NCBI RefSeq assembly: GCF_013373865.1
Contig: NC_050469.1
Span: forward strand, 22,890,546 to 22,954,545
Direction of reading: 5' to 3'
DNA length: 64,000 nucleotides
From: Monomorium pharaonis
Taxonomy: Eukaryota; Arthropoda; Insecta; Hymenoptera; Formicidae
The notes beneath the pieces were generated by a model that did no database searches, was not told where the DNA came from, and saw only the letters and a list, made by a program, of their open reading frames with translations. Shown here one piece after another: positions 48,901 to 61,103 of this stretch. The number at the start of each line of letters is the position of its first letter. The stretch's first letter is position 1. Position numbers and translations under genes: made by a program.

Positions 48901-49550
48901 CAATGGAAAATATCAGTCAAAATAATCTCCTTTTCGAGCATTTTTTCAATTCAAATGATTTTTAATACATATATAATTTCTTACGTGATGATCTTTTTCT
49001 CAAAGATTTTCACGACGTAAACGCTCGTAATTTTCTGTGATTTCCCAATACTAATCAATTTCATTGCAAGACAATCGTTGCACCGTTCCATTTACTCAAC
49101 GTCCTCAATTACTCCACTTGACCTCACGGGATTGTCATCGAACCACCGCTATATCCACCTTGACGTGGGCTCGAAGCGCGAGGGGTTTAATCAGCTTCAT
49201 TAGAGCCTGTTTGTACTAGCCCGGCTCGAACTTCATCCCCGAAGCGAGCATTCGTGGACTTTACGCGCGTAAAGTGTCTAAGCTCGCTCGGCACGGCACG
49301 TCCCTGTGTGCCGATGATCGAATGTGCGCAAACAAGGTCGAGTCGAACGTCGGGTATGACGCGTCGCGCGCGGCGATATACTACGTAGTATATGGGATCC
49401 AGCGTAGCTAACGGCAACGGGCGCGTGGATCTCGGCCGATTAGGTTCGTCTCCGGACACGCACGAGCGGATCGATCGCCCCTCGGAGCCCGCGAGAGCGA
49501 AGGCCAGCGGCTGCTAACAATGTGAGGTATCGTTTCGTAGAAAGAACGAA
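45930..49550. other. non-coding
   Basis: AT-rich with CpG-rich patches at 46,800-47,180, 47,930-48,250 and 49,130-49,520. A two-copy repeat of AAAATATATATATTTGA lies at about 47,361-47,402. No open frame is convincing. Confidence 0.45.
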
Positions 49551-49720
49551 GAGAGAGAGAGAGAGAGATCGCGCGCGCGCGCGTGAACGATTGCGCAAGC
49601 CTTACGAAACGAAACACCGGCCGCTTTTAGTATTCGCGATGGAGAGCGACAAAGGAGAAAAAAAAGAGAGAGAGAGAGACAGAGAGAGAGAGAGAGGGGG
49701 GGGAGGAAGAGAGAGAGAAA
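49550..49720. repeat. GA / CG / GA-G microsatellite cluster
   Basis: (GA)n at 49,551-49,569 passes into GCGCGCGCGCGCG (49,571-49,583). A second GA-rich tract with a run of eight G follows at 49,664-49,720. These tracts make artificial Arg/Glu frames. Confidence 0.9.
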
Positions 49721-49954
49721 TCAGCAGCGTGAAAGGGTGCGCTCGGGGTACGCGAACGTGCCCCGATGTGCGTGACGCAATGGAGGATAATGACCGGGTA
49801 ATGAACATTCGTCCGCTAGCCCGGTCAACCCTCGATTATGAGGCCGATGGTCGTCGAGAAATTGATGCCGCGAGCGGAAATCGGAGGTGTCAGAAATCCG
49901 CTCTAAAACCGACAGCTATACTGTTGATACTGCAAAAGTAACATCTATTTGCAG

Positions 49955-50300
49955 CCGTGAAAAAATTAAGAAAAAAGGCTGATTGCAATTATCATGATTT
50001 AACTAAAATTTATCGTCATTTTAGTGTTAATTTTATATTTATAGTTGTTTTAATCATGCAAATTAGTTACTAGTTACTGTTATTTCATAAATAGCTATAA
50101 TTGTGCATTTATTACACAGGCATGTTTATCTTTACTACAACTTGATGTTTTACTGCATTAAAATTTGAAATTATTGTAATTTATAGTAAAAGTTTCTCAA
50201 AATATTACTAAACATAGCAATATTAATTATACAAATAAAACTCTTAATCATAATTATTTCTTGTAATTAAATTCATAAATATCAAAAACATTTTTCTTCG
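49955..50300. mobile_element. probable diverged family A copy
   Basis: The ends are AAAAAATTAAG after GCCGTG (left) and ACATTTTTCTTCG (right, about 50,300), with interior TATAGTTGTTTTAATCATGC and CTTAATCATAATTATTTCTT. These words recur in the other family A copies, but alignment by eye is loose. Confidence 0.4.
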
Positions 50301-51316
50301 TAACGGAACTTCGTTTGTGTGACGCGTTGTCGCTTAGTAGCTATTTAGCATCAATCACCGTTTAAAAAAATACAGAGGACTGTCACAAAAATTCACCATG
50401 TCAAACTCATAGGTTTGGCACAGAATTTTAAGCAGTTAACGTACACGGCTCTTTTTTTCTCAACGCAAAACTGAAATTATTTTTGTCTGACGAATTCAAT
50501 TTTTTAAATAAAAAAGTAAATTTCTTACCAATCGTTGCGATGTCATTATCAAGAAGTGTAGAAATTGTTTTCGCATGTGACATTATGCCGGCCTCATGAA
50601 AGTTCTGCGCTCGTAATTATTTCAAATAAAGAATAACCAAATGGGAACAACTGAATGATCTTACTTAACCTCGAGATAAAGTTGTTACTACGCAGTTCGG
50701 TTGACAGAGAATCATGGTCGCGCATCGTTTGCCATTTTAGTGTCTCACCGGTATCTTCCTTCTCATGATCGACGCAATAATAGCCTTTATGACGAGAGCG
50801 AGATTGCGCATCAAAATGTGTTCACATCACTACATTTTACCGGTTAATAAAAAGAAAGAGGAGGAGGGGAATCACAAACGCGATTGGTAATTAAAACGCG
50901 TTCAGTCATTCGCGCTCCTCCGGCCGAAACCACCGAGTCACGGTGTCATTCAATTACAGAGAAAATCCAAGTAGACCGAGCTATAATAACTGATCCAATT
51001 GTAAAGGCAATCTAGACACATGTGTCGTGAATACGGCGGTCACAAACATCGCAAACGTTGGCGTCAATTAAAACTATCGCGACAAAAAGACACGCGGAGG
51101 CACGACGAACTATCGAAACACGTGAGAAGCGAAGCACAACTCTGGCGAGCGATCCGCACTGCACTTTGTACTCTTTGTACCTGGCACAATAGCATAAAGA
51201 GCAGGTGAAACGAAGGCGACGTCAGGAGCGACGAAACGTTGATTTTCGGTTTACGGCGTTGTTTTACGGCGCTTTGTGGAGTCGCTCAGCACAACTTCGC
51301 AAAGAGGAAGAGAAAC
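50301..51316. other. non-coding
   Basis: No domain-bearing frame. An ATG frame at 51,020-51,208 (62 codons, Arg/Lys-rich) has no splice or homology support. Confidence 0.45.
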
Positions 51317-51317
51317 A

Positions 51318-51351
<34 letters not shown>
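51317..51351. repeat. (GA)n microsatellite
   Basis: GAGAGAGAGACAGAGAGAGA and onward, followed by AAGAAAAAAACAGG. It creates an Arg/Glu frame. Confidence 0.95.
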
Positions 51352-51578
51352 AGAAAAAAACAGGCGACAGCAAGGATTCCAGACAGTCGATTTTGAATTT
51401 CAAACGCGCGTTATTGAGCCCGACGAAGCTTTCCGACACGTTGGCGATACCTAGATCGAGATTTCGTCGTCGTTCGGTTAAACCCAGCTTATCTCGCAAT
51501 AGAATTTCATCTGCAACTTTAAGCACTGTAGACATAAGATTATCACAGTTACTTGTTTCTTCTTTTAATTAAAATTCA

Positions 51579-51777
51579 GATACCTGTACTCAATATGGCT
51601 ATGTACCTAATTTGGTTCACCTCTTATTTCCAAATAGTTATACAACGAATTTCACAGATAACGTAATGTAGCGCTCAGAAAGTCGGTACAATGTATTTAT
51701 GCCAGTTAACTGGTCAATATCTGCTTTCTATAGCTTGTAATAATCACACTTTATTCAAATTGTGCTCTTCCGAATCT
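51579..51777. mobile_element. miniature element, family G copy 2 (partial)
   Basis: It starts AGATACCTGTACTCAATATG and matches the reverse complement of 41,254-41,441 through CTTCCGAATCT at 51,777. The second terminus is not found, so the copy is truncated or its far half is diverged. Confidence 0.7.
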
Positions 51778-54700
51778 AAAATTGCAGAGGTAAGTTTTTG
51801 CTTTGTACAACTACCATGTAACAATTATTAATATCCGCAGTTCATGTTACTGTAGCTCTTTAAGCTTTTCAACAGTGTATTTACTTTACATTTTTATTAA
51901 AACATCTTGTTTATAATTAAAAAAAGAAAACTCTGTGTACGGTGAAACCATTATGGCCAGGGACATTACTGGAAACACAATATATCTTATTACCATATAA
52001 AAATTAAGAGTCTGTTTCTTTTGTAAGGGATTTGTGGGCGTATTAAATAATATCGAGTCACTTTAGTAAATAATCTTTATTCGCGTTAGAGTGTGTCAGT
52101 GGTCGGCTGGAGCGCGATCTTTACACGGGCGGTCCACGGAGAATCTGCTCGCGGGAGCTTGGGCCACGGTTTTATTATATTATTCTGGTTGCCATGACTA
52201 CTGAACATATTAAAGGAAATTGTTATTCGTCGCGTCGGACATCGGTCCTACGATCGGGCCGTTTCAAACTCGCGGCATCTCTGATCCGCGACATCAATCA
52301 AGAGCTGACAGATCAGGCGATTAAGTGCGATAAGACGATGAAACGACGTGGCGCTACACTTTATTTAGTGTTTAACTTTTGATTAGTATTTCTTAATTGT
52401 CTTATTTCGAGTTAGTTGCAGAGCTTTGATAGATAAAAGTTAAGATAACGCCTCGAAGCTAATAAATACAGTTTATATTATCTATCCTCGTTCATGGGGA
52501 AATGTTGCTAACGGAATTAACGATCGAAGAACGATAGATCACGCCAGAAACAGGTTTTTCACTCCTCGTCAACCGAATTATTAGCGACGCGGCGCGTTCA
52601 ATATCAGCAGGACTCACATTCGGGAAATTAACGCAATTTCAAAGCGGAAGCGTAGCGCGCAGCTGCACATGATGTCCTTACGCGCGCGCGACAATAAGCT
52701 TCGTTCCCGTTTAACAATTTTATTTGCGTCCATACACAACCGGTTTCGTAGAATGCAAATTGCCGTCGAGAAGCGCGCGCCGAGGAGTTGCAGCAAAACG
52801 CGTAACACGTCGCGCGCACCTCGCTTTGTAGCAAACTGCAACTATGACTTCGCAAACACTGCCGCCGTCGTCTCTGCAAAGACGCCAGGAATGCCCGACT
52901 ACCAAGAGTATGACGAGAGTTCGCAAAACGTACATTTTGACGTAAGTAGTCAACACGCTGACATTGGGAAACAACACAGATTTGTGCGATGCGCACGTTA
53001 TGCTGGATATTCCAGTTAATTCAGATGCAATATCCGGATATCGAAATTAATTTCCCCAAGTATTAGACTAATGTTTCACGTCCCAAACAAAAAGAGACGT
53101 CTTCAAGTTTTCGACCAGAAAAGATTAACCGAAAGTTCGCGGAAGAGTTGTTATCGGGAAACGGTTGACAATTAGATTATCTGTCCTGCCAAGAAATTTT
53201 GTCTACGACGCGAATCAGAAAGCGAAAGGAACGAAGACAGGTATGTAGAAGTAGAAATTTGCAAGTATAAAGTCGAGGCGTCAAATCCTCCCCCCCCCCT
53301 CCCCTCCTCGATGTAATCGTTTGAAACGGCCTGTAAAAACAACGATTGCTACAATCGTTTGCGAAGAATAATACCGCGCGGTTCGCTTTCCGGGCGAGAT
53401 AATCGGTTGCAAATTTCATTTTATCGTCGGCCGGACGATTTCACTTACGGACGGCATCGTCCAGGCGTGATAATAAAGTAATAAGAGCGACAGCCGCCAC
53501 GGGAAACATCGGTTCGCTTGTTCCCTCGACAACGTGGCGCCCATCGCTGTCAACGGCGAGCCATTCCAAAACTATTACGGATCATTGAATTGCAAATCCC
53601 CGGGCTGTGCGTTTACGAGCCGCGGTGGATTTATCCTCGCGCGAGGAATTCCTCGATATGAGTGACACGCGAATTATAAGACCTCGCTGTGAAATTACGC
53701 GGCCACAAAGGCGTATTTGGAGTCGCGGAACGATTCCCCTTTGCGTTGCAGCGCCGGTTTGCCGGTTACGCGAAAAGGAAACATCTCGTTTATAATCCCC
53801 TCCTCTCCCCGTGCCCCCCTCTCACTCTCCCCCTTTCTGATAAGCTATCCCGGAATTTTCACAAACCGACGCGAAAGCCGATTAATATCGATTTCCCAAC
53901 TGTCGTTCAATTTTAACGGACGGCATTTCTAGTAGGTACGCGTATTTAATCAAATTGTATACGCTTGTTACGCGAACGTGGTGGGTTGTTTAATTTGATT
54001 AATTTACGATGAAACATCCTTCCGATACTCTTTTTTTTTTCGACTCTGACTTTTTGATATCGAATAACATTCTATAAACAGATTTCGATCACGGACTAAT
54101 AGAAAACATCAATTTTACGCGCAAAAATATCTGAAAAATAATCTGAAGGCTAAAACAACGTGAAGCTCTATTCGACCGTCTGCACGAATTGAACTTTTCA
54201 GTTTTGCCTCGATGATTTAACAATGATTTAATTGATTCATTTAATGCTCTCTGATAAATAACATTCTTGATTAATATTCATTGGTATTAGTTTTATCTAG
54301 TCGAATAATTATCCCGGTCGTTTGAATAGCTTTTCACGCTCATTAGCGTGCTTCCTGTTTCACACGGTTTATTCTGGTACAACTGTTATCGAATTTCATT
54401 GAAACCAATAATGGGTCATTATAGGAGCAGAATATTCATTTATGTCATGATACGCAGACTGCGAGTTTATGTTTCGTTACTCTTACCGCTAAATTATTTT
54501 TATCAGGTGTGCTATATAACACACAATATATATCGTTGTAAATACATGATGACAATATAGTTACGAACAAACCAATTACCGCAGTTTATGAAACGCAAGC
54601 ATTCGTTAGAAATGTAAAATCAGATGACAATCATTTTGCACGTGATGTATTTTAGGATAGTTCGACCGCAAATTCAATATTGAATTCGGTTTTTCTCAAA

Positions 54701-55549
54701 ATAATACTTCCGCAAAGAAATATCTGACGCAAATTTGCAAGGTCGATCAAACATTAAATGTGCCGGAAATAAACTTTAAATTTCTACAGAGAAAATTGAT
54801 TGAAAAGACCTGGGTTTGCGTATATATATACGTTTGCAAAATATTAAGATATCCTAGCGAGGGAAGAAATCAAATTCGGAATTAATCGAAAAACGCCGAT
54901 CGGCGCTGCCGGGATGCGCATTCCGCGTGTATCTGGGTATCTATCAGTTAACCGGGTTCATCTGTGGAATCGATGTCGTTCGCGACGCGCCAGGAATTAG
55001 GATCGCAGGATACGCGAGGAGCGAGGCGTCCATGGCTAATCGGGCCAACCGCGCTGTCCCAGTTCTACACGGGCAAGCCTATGTATCTATCTACCTACCA
55101 GTCGACTTCCCCGTTTACATAACCGTCCGTTTACATGCACTCGATTCCGAACCGACCGGCGCCGACGATGCGGTTCCACGCGACGAACAAGACGCGCATG
55201 CTCGTCGTCGCTCGCGATGCACGGCGCGTGCAAATTGCGAGATCTCAGCGGAGACTGCACGCCGCGATCGTTCTCTCGTATCCTCCCTTCCCCCCCCCCA
55301 TCTTTCCCCTCCCGTTTACAGTTAGCAATCGAAATCTACTTGCAGATGCCTTTGAGAGAAATATTTATGACCAATGTGATAAAGTTGTATGTAAGAGCAG
55401 AACTTTCTTTCAGTGGAATTTCGATAACGTTATGTGTATGTATTTCTTGTTCTAATTAAAAGCATTTTTTAGCATACAATTCTGTCATATTTTTTTCCAA
55501 GATAATTTCTCAAACAGTTAAAAGTAATATTGTTGTTAAGACCATACTG
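51778..55549. other. non-coding
   Basis: Mixed CpG-rich and AT-rich sequence. A 62-codon ATG frame at 52,194-52,382 (MTTEHIKGNCYS...) and overlapping frames at 52,628-53,019 lack recognisable domains. A run of nine or more C lies near 53,290. TGTGGGCG at 52,033 with AATAAAG on the minus strand at about 52,080 is long-terminal-repeat-like, but I could not find the other boundary. Confidence 0.4.
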
Positions 55550-55789
55550 CATTGAAAAAGAGTTGATAATAATAATCGAGCTTCGGTGAAGTAATTTCAA
55601 TTAAACGTTTGATTAATGTAATATTTAGTAATTATATTAATAATAGTAACCCAGTATAATAACACGTAGTAACAAATCGATTACTAAACGGTTGCTAAAT
55701 ATTCGGTGAATATTATATCAAGTGAACATTTAATTGAAACTATTACATATAACTTGATTTAATCGTTATTAAACTCTTTTTTTACAGCG
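55550..55789. mobile_element. miniature inverted-repeat element, family C copy 2
   Basis: The left end CATTGAAAAAGAGTTGATAA and the right end ACTCTTTTTTTACAGCG are inverted repeats. Symmetry continues for about 80 bases with mismatches (TTTCAATTAAACGTTTGAT left, ATTTAATTGAAACTATTAC right). It aligns with 37,436-37,686. It is 240 bases and non-coding. Confidence 0.7.
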
Positions 55790-57055
55790 TATAAGAACGA
55801 TATCTTGGAAATAGTGATAGGATTTCTACGGGGAAATTTACGTCATATTTTGTTGTATCCGTGGCGCATAATACTAATGTTCGAGTATTATTCAAATTCT
55901 GAGAAAAGGAAAAACGCGGCGGGGAAGATCGGTGTACACTGGAAAATAATCATTTTCATCCCGGTAGGTGCAAGTATCTTTTGATTCTTCTCTCAAACGC
56001 GGAGGAAGAGAGCACGGGTGGGCGCGCATCGGCATCGCATCGCCCGCAGCGAAGCAGTCCTTATCTATTCTCGTTACACCCGACACCAAAAAGCGCTCTA
56101 TCAACGTGACGGTGCGCGTTTTTATAGCGTCCTTATCGACGACAGTCTTCCATCTCCGAGTGCATCCGGCTTTCCAGGTCGCTCGCAACGAGAGGGTCGT
56201 CCTCGATTTATCAACGTAGTTTTGATAATCGAACGAACCGAAACCGTCACGTTAGCGGGACTCGGGAAGATCGTAGCTGGGATAATCTCGGGCGGATAAC
56301 CGGAAGCGGTGGTGCCATCCCCGCGTGAGCAAACTCCGGGAACTCCCAAGTGCGGAAGATCGAATTCTTGGCTAACCGAGCGGTACGTTCTTTTCCGGAC
56401 GTTAAATCTACGCGTTTACGCGGAGATGAAATTGGGCGAACGACGTGCGGATTCCGGGATAAAACAAGCCGAGAAGTTCAGGCTAATCGCGGGTTTCATC
56501 CTCGTGAAAGAGGAAACTGTTCGTTTCGGCTCCACTCTTTACACTTCTTTTGTAAGGAATCGTCAAAATTTGAAGGAATAAAATAGAGTTTTCTCTCGTC
56601 CAAGTTCTGCAAATTTACTTTTAGGACAAAAGATTCTTGTGACTATAATATAAAACTACCTCCTTCTGTAACAATACAAGTTTCCGTAACAACCTGCACT
56701 CGGAGTTCAATAACTCTCTCGCGATACAGAATCTTATACCAAGAAGAATAGTGTCTCTTTATTCTATTTCCACAATTTGACGAAAAACCAACTTCTGTAA
56801 GCTACTTTCTTTTATCATTAAATAAATACAGTTTCAAATTTTTTACGCAACTTCGTCTGACGCTCGTACGTCATGCGCCATCAATAATTCTACTTTCATT
56901 GTAAGTGGTTTTATTAAAAGTACAACAAAACTTCCGACAAAATTAGTCCTTCCTCCGTTCTCGCAAATTTTCTAATTTCATGAGAATTTAAACAGGTGTT
57001 TCATCGGAGGACCTGCTGGTAGAGCAGCGGTCGACGCAAAATGCAGACGTGTCCA
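55790..57055. other. non-coding
   Basis: A CpG-rich block at 55,910-56,560 has long frames on both strands but no domains or paired splice sites. The remainder is AT-rich. Confidence 0.45.
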
Positions 57056-57060
57056 CGCGT

Positions 57061-57085
57061 GTGTGCACGCACGCACGCACGCACA
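57061..57085. repeat. (GCAC)n tetranucleotide repeat
   Basis: GTGTGCACGCACGCACGCAC continues to GCACACGGGCACGGG. It is purine/pyrimidine alternating and potentially Z-forming. Confidence 0.9.
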
Positions 57086-59104
57086 CGGGCACGGGATTCC
57101 GGGCGCCGCGTCAGGGCCATGACGTCATGCGGAGGGGTTGACTATTTCACCCTTCTATCCCTAACCCCATGAAAAGAGAAACCGGATGATTCTGCTCGGG
57201 CGGCTCACCAGGACTTCCCATGGACGTGCCTCCAATATGCGCGTATTATTTACTAACGCGCAGTTTACGCAGCCAACTGTATCGCTGATTCACGAACTAA
57301 CATCGATATTCCCGAAGAGATATAGGAAGAACGTAGGAAATAACCAATTTTTTTTCAACGTTTCATAATTTGCGTCCCCAGTTGAATTTGGTATTTTTCG
57401 TTAAATCTATTTGCGGCACAAAAAGATTTCTATTCAAGATCGATTTTATAAGATAATTTAAATTTTTGCAAAAAAAAAAAGTTATTTGAATTTAATACAA
57501 GCGAAGTTGGTTTGTCGTTTCGCTCCGATCGCCGGAGATTTCAAACTTTCTTTTACGTTCGGGCAAAGGAGCCAATGACTGGCTTCTCCGTTTACAGCAC
57601 TTATTATGTTTACGATCCTAACAAGACTGAAAATTAGACGAACATATCCAATAAACTTAAGTGTACAGATAGATTTACAGATAGAGAAGAATGTATTCCG
57701 GTCTTATAGCTGCTTTTTGTGAGCCTCTAACAACCGTTAAAATCCCGAGTTTCCGAGTACTTACATGAAAAACAGATTTATATTTCCAGTCTTAACTAAT
57801 ACGATATTGTCAGCATCGAAAAGAAAAACACAATAAATAATATACTGTGTAATAAAACAATACATTAAATAATTAAATTTCATCGATTAATGTGAAAATA
57901 ATTTAATACGCGTCGAGATGAATGCGAAGCATTGGCTCGTGATTTTACGTTAAACAAAGCGTTGTAATTCCATTAAATAATATCACAGCCGTATATTTGT
58001 CGCTATTGTCTCGCCATTTATCTCGCCTACTGTGCGCGGATTGTTTTAACGCGCATAGAAGGCAAAATTGTTCTACGTCTTAAAGAAAAATTCGCGCACA
58101 CGTCGATCAACTTGTACGTGCAAAGGTACGATTGTCGGTCGCGAGTGGGTCCTTTCGCCGAGACCGGGGGCCACAATCGCACGATCGAATCCGCGAGAGA
58201 TTCGTTGGAGAAAATCCGCGTCGCCGCATGAACGCTCTCGAAGAAGACGCCCTTTCTTCCGGAAGACGCGGCCTAATCACACGGTCCCACGGGGAATAAA
58301 AGGGGATGTGCGCGCGTGCGTCATCAGGATAGAACTCGCTCTCTTTCTCTCTTTCGCTCTCTGTTCGAGGAACTTTCCCTCGGCGGAGGAACCGGCCGCG
58401 GGGTGGGCCGGCTGGGCCCAAAGAGGACGTTTCCATCGTAGCATCTGCCAGTTGGTGCTTCTGCCACACAGCTGCCAAATAACACGACGATCCCTTCCTG
58501 ACCTTCTCACTTCTCATCTCGCTTCTTCCTATCTCTTCTCTCTCGTCCGCTATATGTTTCACTTCCTCAGCGCGGCCTGTTTCTTCTTCTCCTTTTTTTC
58601 TCTTTCTCTCTCTCTCTCTTTCTTGGCTGTCTCTCTTTCGCTCCTTTCTTCTCGGTCTGTCTTCATTATTTCCACGACGCGACGCAGATCTCTCCTTTAT
58701 GCGCCAAGGCCCGATTCCCGCTTTGTATTCGAATCGACAAGCTGCCGCGCAAGGATGAAAGAGAAAGAAAAAAGGGGGCGAAAGAGAAAGAGAGAAAAAG
58801 GACGACGGTGTGTGTGAGTATCGGGTTATATCTGTGGCTAGTACGAGGACAGCCCGGACATGCCCGGGGCTCGTGTCCCAAAGTACAAAAGACTATGCCA
58901 GACTGCCGGTCGGTACGTGTGTGTGCGTGTGTGCGTGTGCGCGCGCGTTTATATGCACGTCCCACGCTTACATATGCATGCGTGACTTCTTATTCCGTGT
59001 TCATAGAACGTAGATCGTTCCTACTATCCTTCATCAGCCTCGAAGAACTTCCGTTCCTCTCTCGGCTCCTCTCTATTTTTTTTTCTTTTTTTTTTTAATC
59101 GCCA
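57086..59104. other. non-coding, with pyrimidine-rich and CG-rich tracts
   Basis: A 249-codon plus-strand frame (58,068-58,817) is dominated by Ser/Leu and Arg/Lys runs from CT and GA repeats. It is opposed by a 151-codon minus-strand frame over the same bases, and I reject both. Long T/C tracts lie at 58,575-58,625 and 59,066-59,096. Confidence 0.45.
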
Positions 59105-59175
59105 GTACCTGTTCTCCTTGAATTAATTAGAGTACGTTGCTTCTCGGAGGATACTTGTATCCGCGTAAGGCCGGG

Positions 59176-59475
59176 ATGGAGAACCACCGCGAATTCGCTT
59201 TCCGTCCGTTTCTGACGCAGCTGCGCGAGGGAGAAATTTCACCGCAAACCGCGGGAAAATTTTGGTATATGAAACATTCCTGCACGGAACGTGGAATTCC
59301 CGTTTTATTTACATCACTGAAAACACAAATCCCAGAGAGAGAAAGAGAGAACACCATTTATTTTAATAATAAACACATTGATCGTCTTCGTGTAACGTTG
59401 ATGAACAGAAATTTAGAGATTTGTGTAAATCCTAATTTTCAACTAAACTCAGAATCTTCAAATCGATATGCATAA
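59176..59475 (+). CDS. candidate 99-residue ORF, weak
   Basis: The ATG has G at both -3 and +4 and follows a strong pyrimidine tract with CAG (59,066-59,105). Residues begin MENHREFAFRPFLTQLREGE and later SPQTAGKFWYMKHSC. The last third is AT-rich and low in information. A stop lies in frame between the acceptor and the ATG, so it would have to be a start-containing exon. No family is recognised and chance is a fair explanation. Confidence 0.15.
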   Translation: MENHREFAFRPFLTQLREGEISPQTAGKFWYMKHSCTERGIPVLFTSLKTQIPERERENTIYFNNKHIDRLRVTLMNRNLEICVNPNFQLNSESSNRYA

Positions 59476-59900
59476 AATGTTGTTCTTTTATCTAATTCGA
59501 GTAAACTTAAAATTTACAACAAAAAAGTTTCCTAATACAATTTCATGAACGGTAGGTACATGTACATCTTATGCGTCTTAAAAAGAATAAATAACATCGT
59601 TGCACTATAATATGCCGAAGGCATATAAATTCGCACGATGCAAAAGTTCGTTGTCCCGAGCTCCAAATTACGAAGGCGCAAAACAGATTACGTAACCGAC
59701 TAGAAAGGCACCGACACTCTGCTAACTGGCGCTCTTAACGGGCGCCATTGTTGCGCGGAAGCTCGCGTTCGTTGCATTATCTCGACGATAAGACTTTCAC
59801 CGCTAGAGTACAACCGATGCTTTGCATACGTTGCACTCTGCGTGTGCGACGCACGCATTATTTTTCCAACGCGACGTCGTCGCTCGTGTAACCAACTCCG
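59476..59900. other. non-coding
   Basis: AT-rich sequence turns CpG-rich near 59,640. GGCGCTCTTAACGGGCGCC at about 59,727-59,745 is a small GC-rich inverted repeat. No gene is supported. Confidence 0.45.
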
Positions 59901-59941
59901 AGGAGGAGCCGCCGCCGCCGCCGCCGCCGAGGCTCCTCGAA
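59897..59941. repeat. (GCC)n repeat inside a hairpin
   Basis: Seven to eight GCC units (59,907-59,929) are flanked by CGAGGAGGAGCC on the left and GGCTCCTCGA on the right, which are nearly complementary. The tract can therefore fold as a GC-rich stem closed by the repeat. Confidence 0.75.
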
Positions 59942-60245
59942 TGCGAAATCAATGAGAGAGACGCGAATTAATAATGCCGATACGACCACCGCGAGTCGCG
60001 AGTCATGCGCGTATATATCGAAATCAATGCGACATTGTCGGAATGTGATCCAACTGCGGACGACGTTTCTATCCCCGGGAAGAAAATCTTTTCCGGGAAG
60101 GGAAGCGCGCGGTCGCCAATACTTCCGTGGAGTTTACTCGGTAGAACGAAAATTCAGCTTGCGTTTCAGCTTACGGGAACATTTTCGATTTAAATAATTC
60201 AGTCGTTTTGTGAAATTATGTGTAATACTCTCTCTTCCTCTCCTC
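59942..60245. other. non-coding
   Basis: Overlapping short frames (for example an ATG frame at 60,005-60,193, MRVYIEINATLSE...) have no recognisable domain. Nothing else is seen. Confidence 0.4.
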
Positions 60246-60246
60246 C

Positions 60247-60276
60247 TCCCCTCCCCTCCCCTCCCCTCCCCTCCTC
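60247..60276. repeat. (CCCCT)n minisatellite, C-rich strand
   Basis: At least five CCCCT units lie in tandem between CTCCT runs. The minus strand carries runs of four G at five-base spacing, which fits a G-quadruplex motif, and the plus strand could form an i-motif. Confidence 0.9.
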
Positions 60277-60576
60277 CTCTCTATCTATCTCTCTTTTCTC
60301 TCTGAATTTGTACGTCGGAAATAAATGAGAAATCTCGGCACGATCGTCACTAACCGCAATGGAAAACCTCGCGTTAATCGGAACGATGCCGATTACATTC
60401 TCGTCACAGATAGGAAAGGCAGACGGTCAATTTGGCGAAGTCGCACATAGCAGTCGAGCTGCAGCAGTGCCGTTTCGCGTGCACCCCGCTGCATTCTGAT
60501 GTATCCTCGATTTCTGCCCTCTACGGAGACTGCGATATCCGCTGCATGTATTGTCAACTGATTAGTCGACAGCTGC

Positions 60577-60605
60577 GCACACACACACACACACACACAC
60601 ACACC
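60577..60605. repeat. (AC)n microsatellite
   Basis: About 13 AC units are followed by CCACATACAACACACATACA. It creates a Thr-His or Cys-Val frame. Confidence 0.95.
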
Positions 60606-61103
60606 CACATACAACACACATACACAAACACACAGACAGCGTATACGTTTCGCTATTCTTGAGATTCTCTCGTCGCAAGTCTCTCGCCTCTAGAAGGATT
60701 TCTAATTTAAACCACTTCACGGTAAAATTGATACTTGCCTGTTATACCGCAAGCCCCCGTATATTATGTTGTATATTATACACATTTTTAATGGGCGAGT
60801 CGATAACGCCGGGAGAGTATTTCACCTCGCCGTTAAATATTCTTTAGCCGCGATAAAAACCCCCGATAAACGCACCGCTGATGGACGTGTTTTGTTGTAT
60901 ACGCTAAACTATATATTAGGTACTTCTTAATTAACGCAACGCTTTTTAATTCCGAGGCAATCATTGTAATTGCGATATACATGACGTATCTGACGTAAAG
61001 AGATAAAAAAATATAATACTTTAATTGTATTGTATTAAATTAATTTAATACAATAATTTTCTAATGCGACAGAACGTGCAAAACTTTTTTTTTATGAAAA
61101 ATA
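60606..61103. other. non-coding
   Basis: AT-rich, including an AATTGTATTGTATTAAATTA-type stretch near 61,025 and a T-run before 61,095. No gene is seen. Confidence 0.5.

Noticed and set aside
52033..52382. Possible LTR fragment and 62-codon ORF
   Set aside because: TGTGGGCG and a minus-strand AATAAAG are suggestive, but no second LTR boundary, target duplication, primer site or retroelement motif could be found.
57001..57080. tRNA-like GGTAGAGCAGCGG string
   Set aside because: It resembles an A box, but no B box (GGTTCGANNCC) or acceptor pairing follows at the right distance.
58068..58817. 249-codon plus-strand open frame
   Set aside because: Residues are dominated by Ser/Leu and Arg/Lys/Glu runs from CT and GA repeats. 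A 151-codon frame on the other strand covers the same bases, and no domain is visible.
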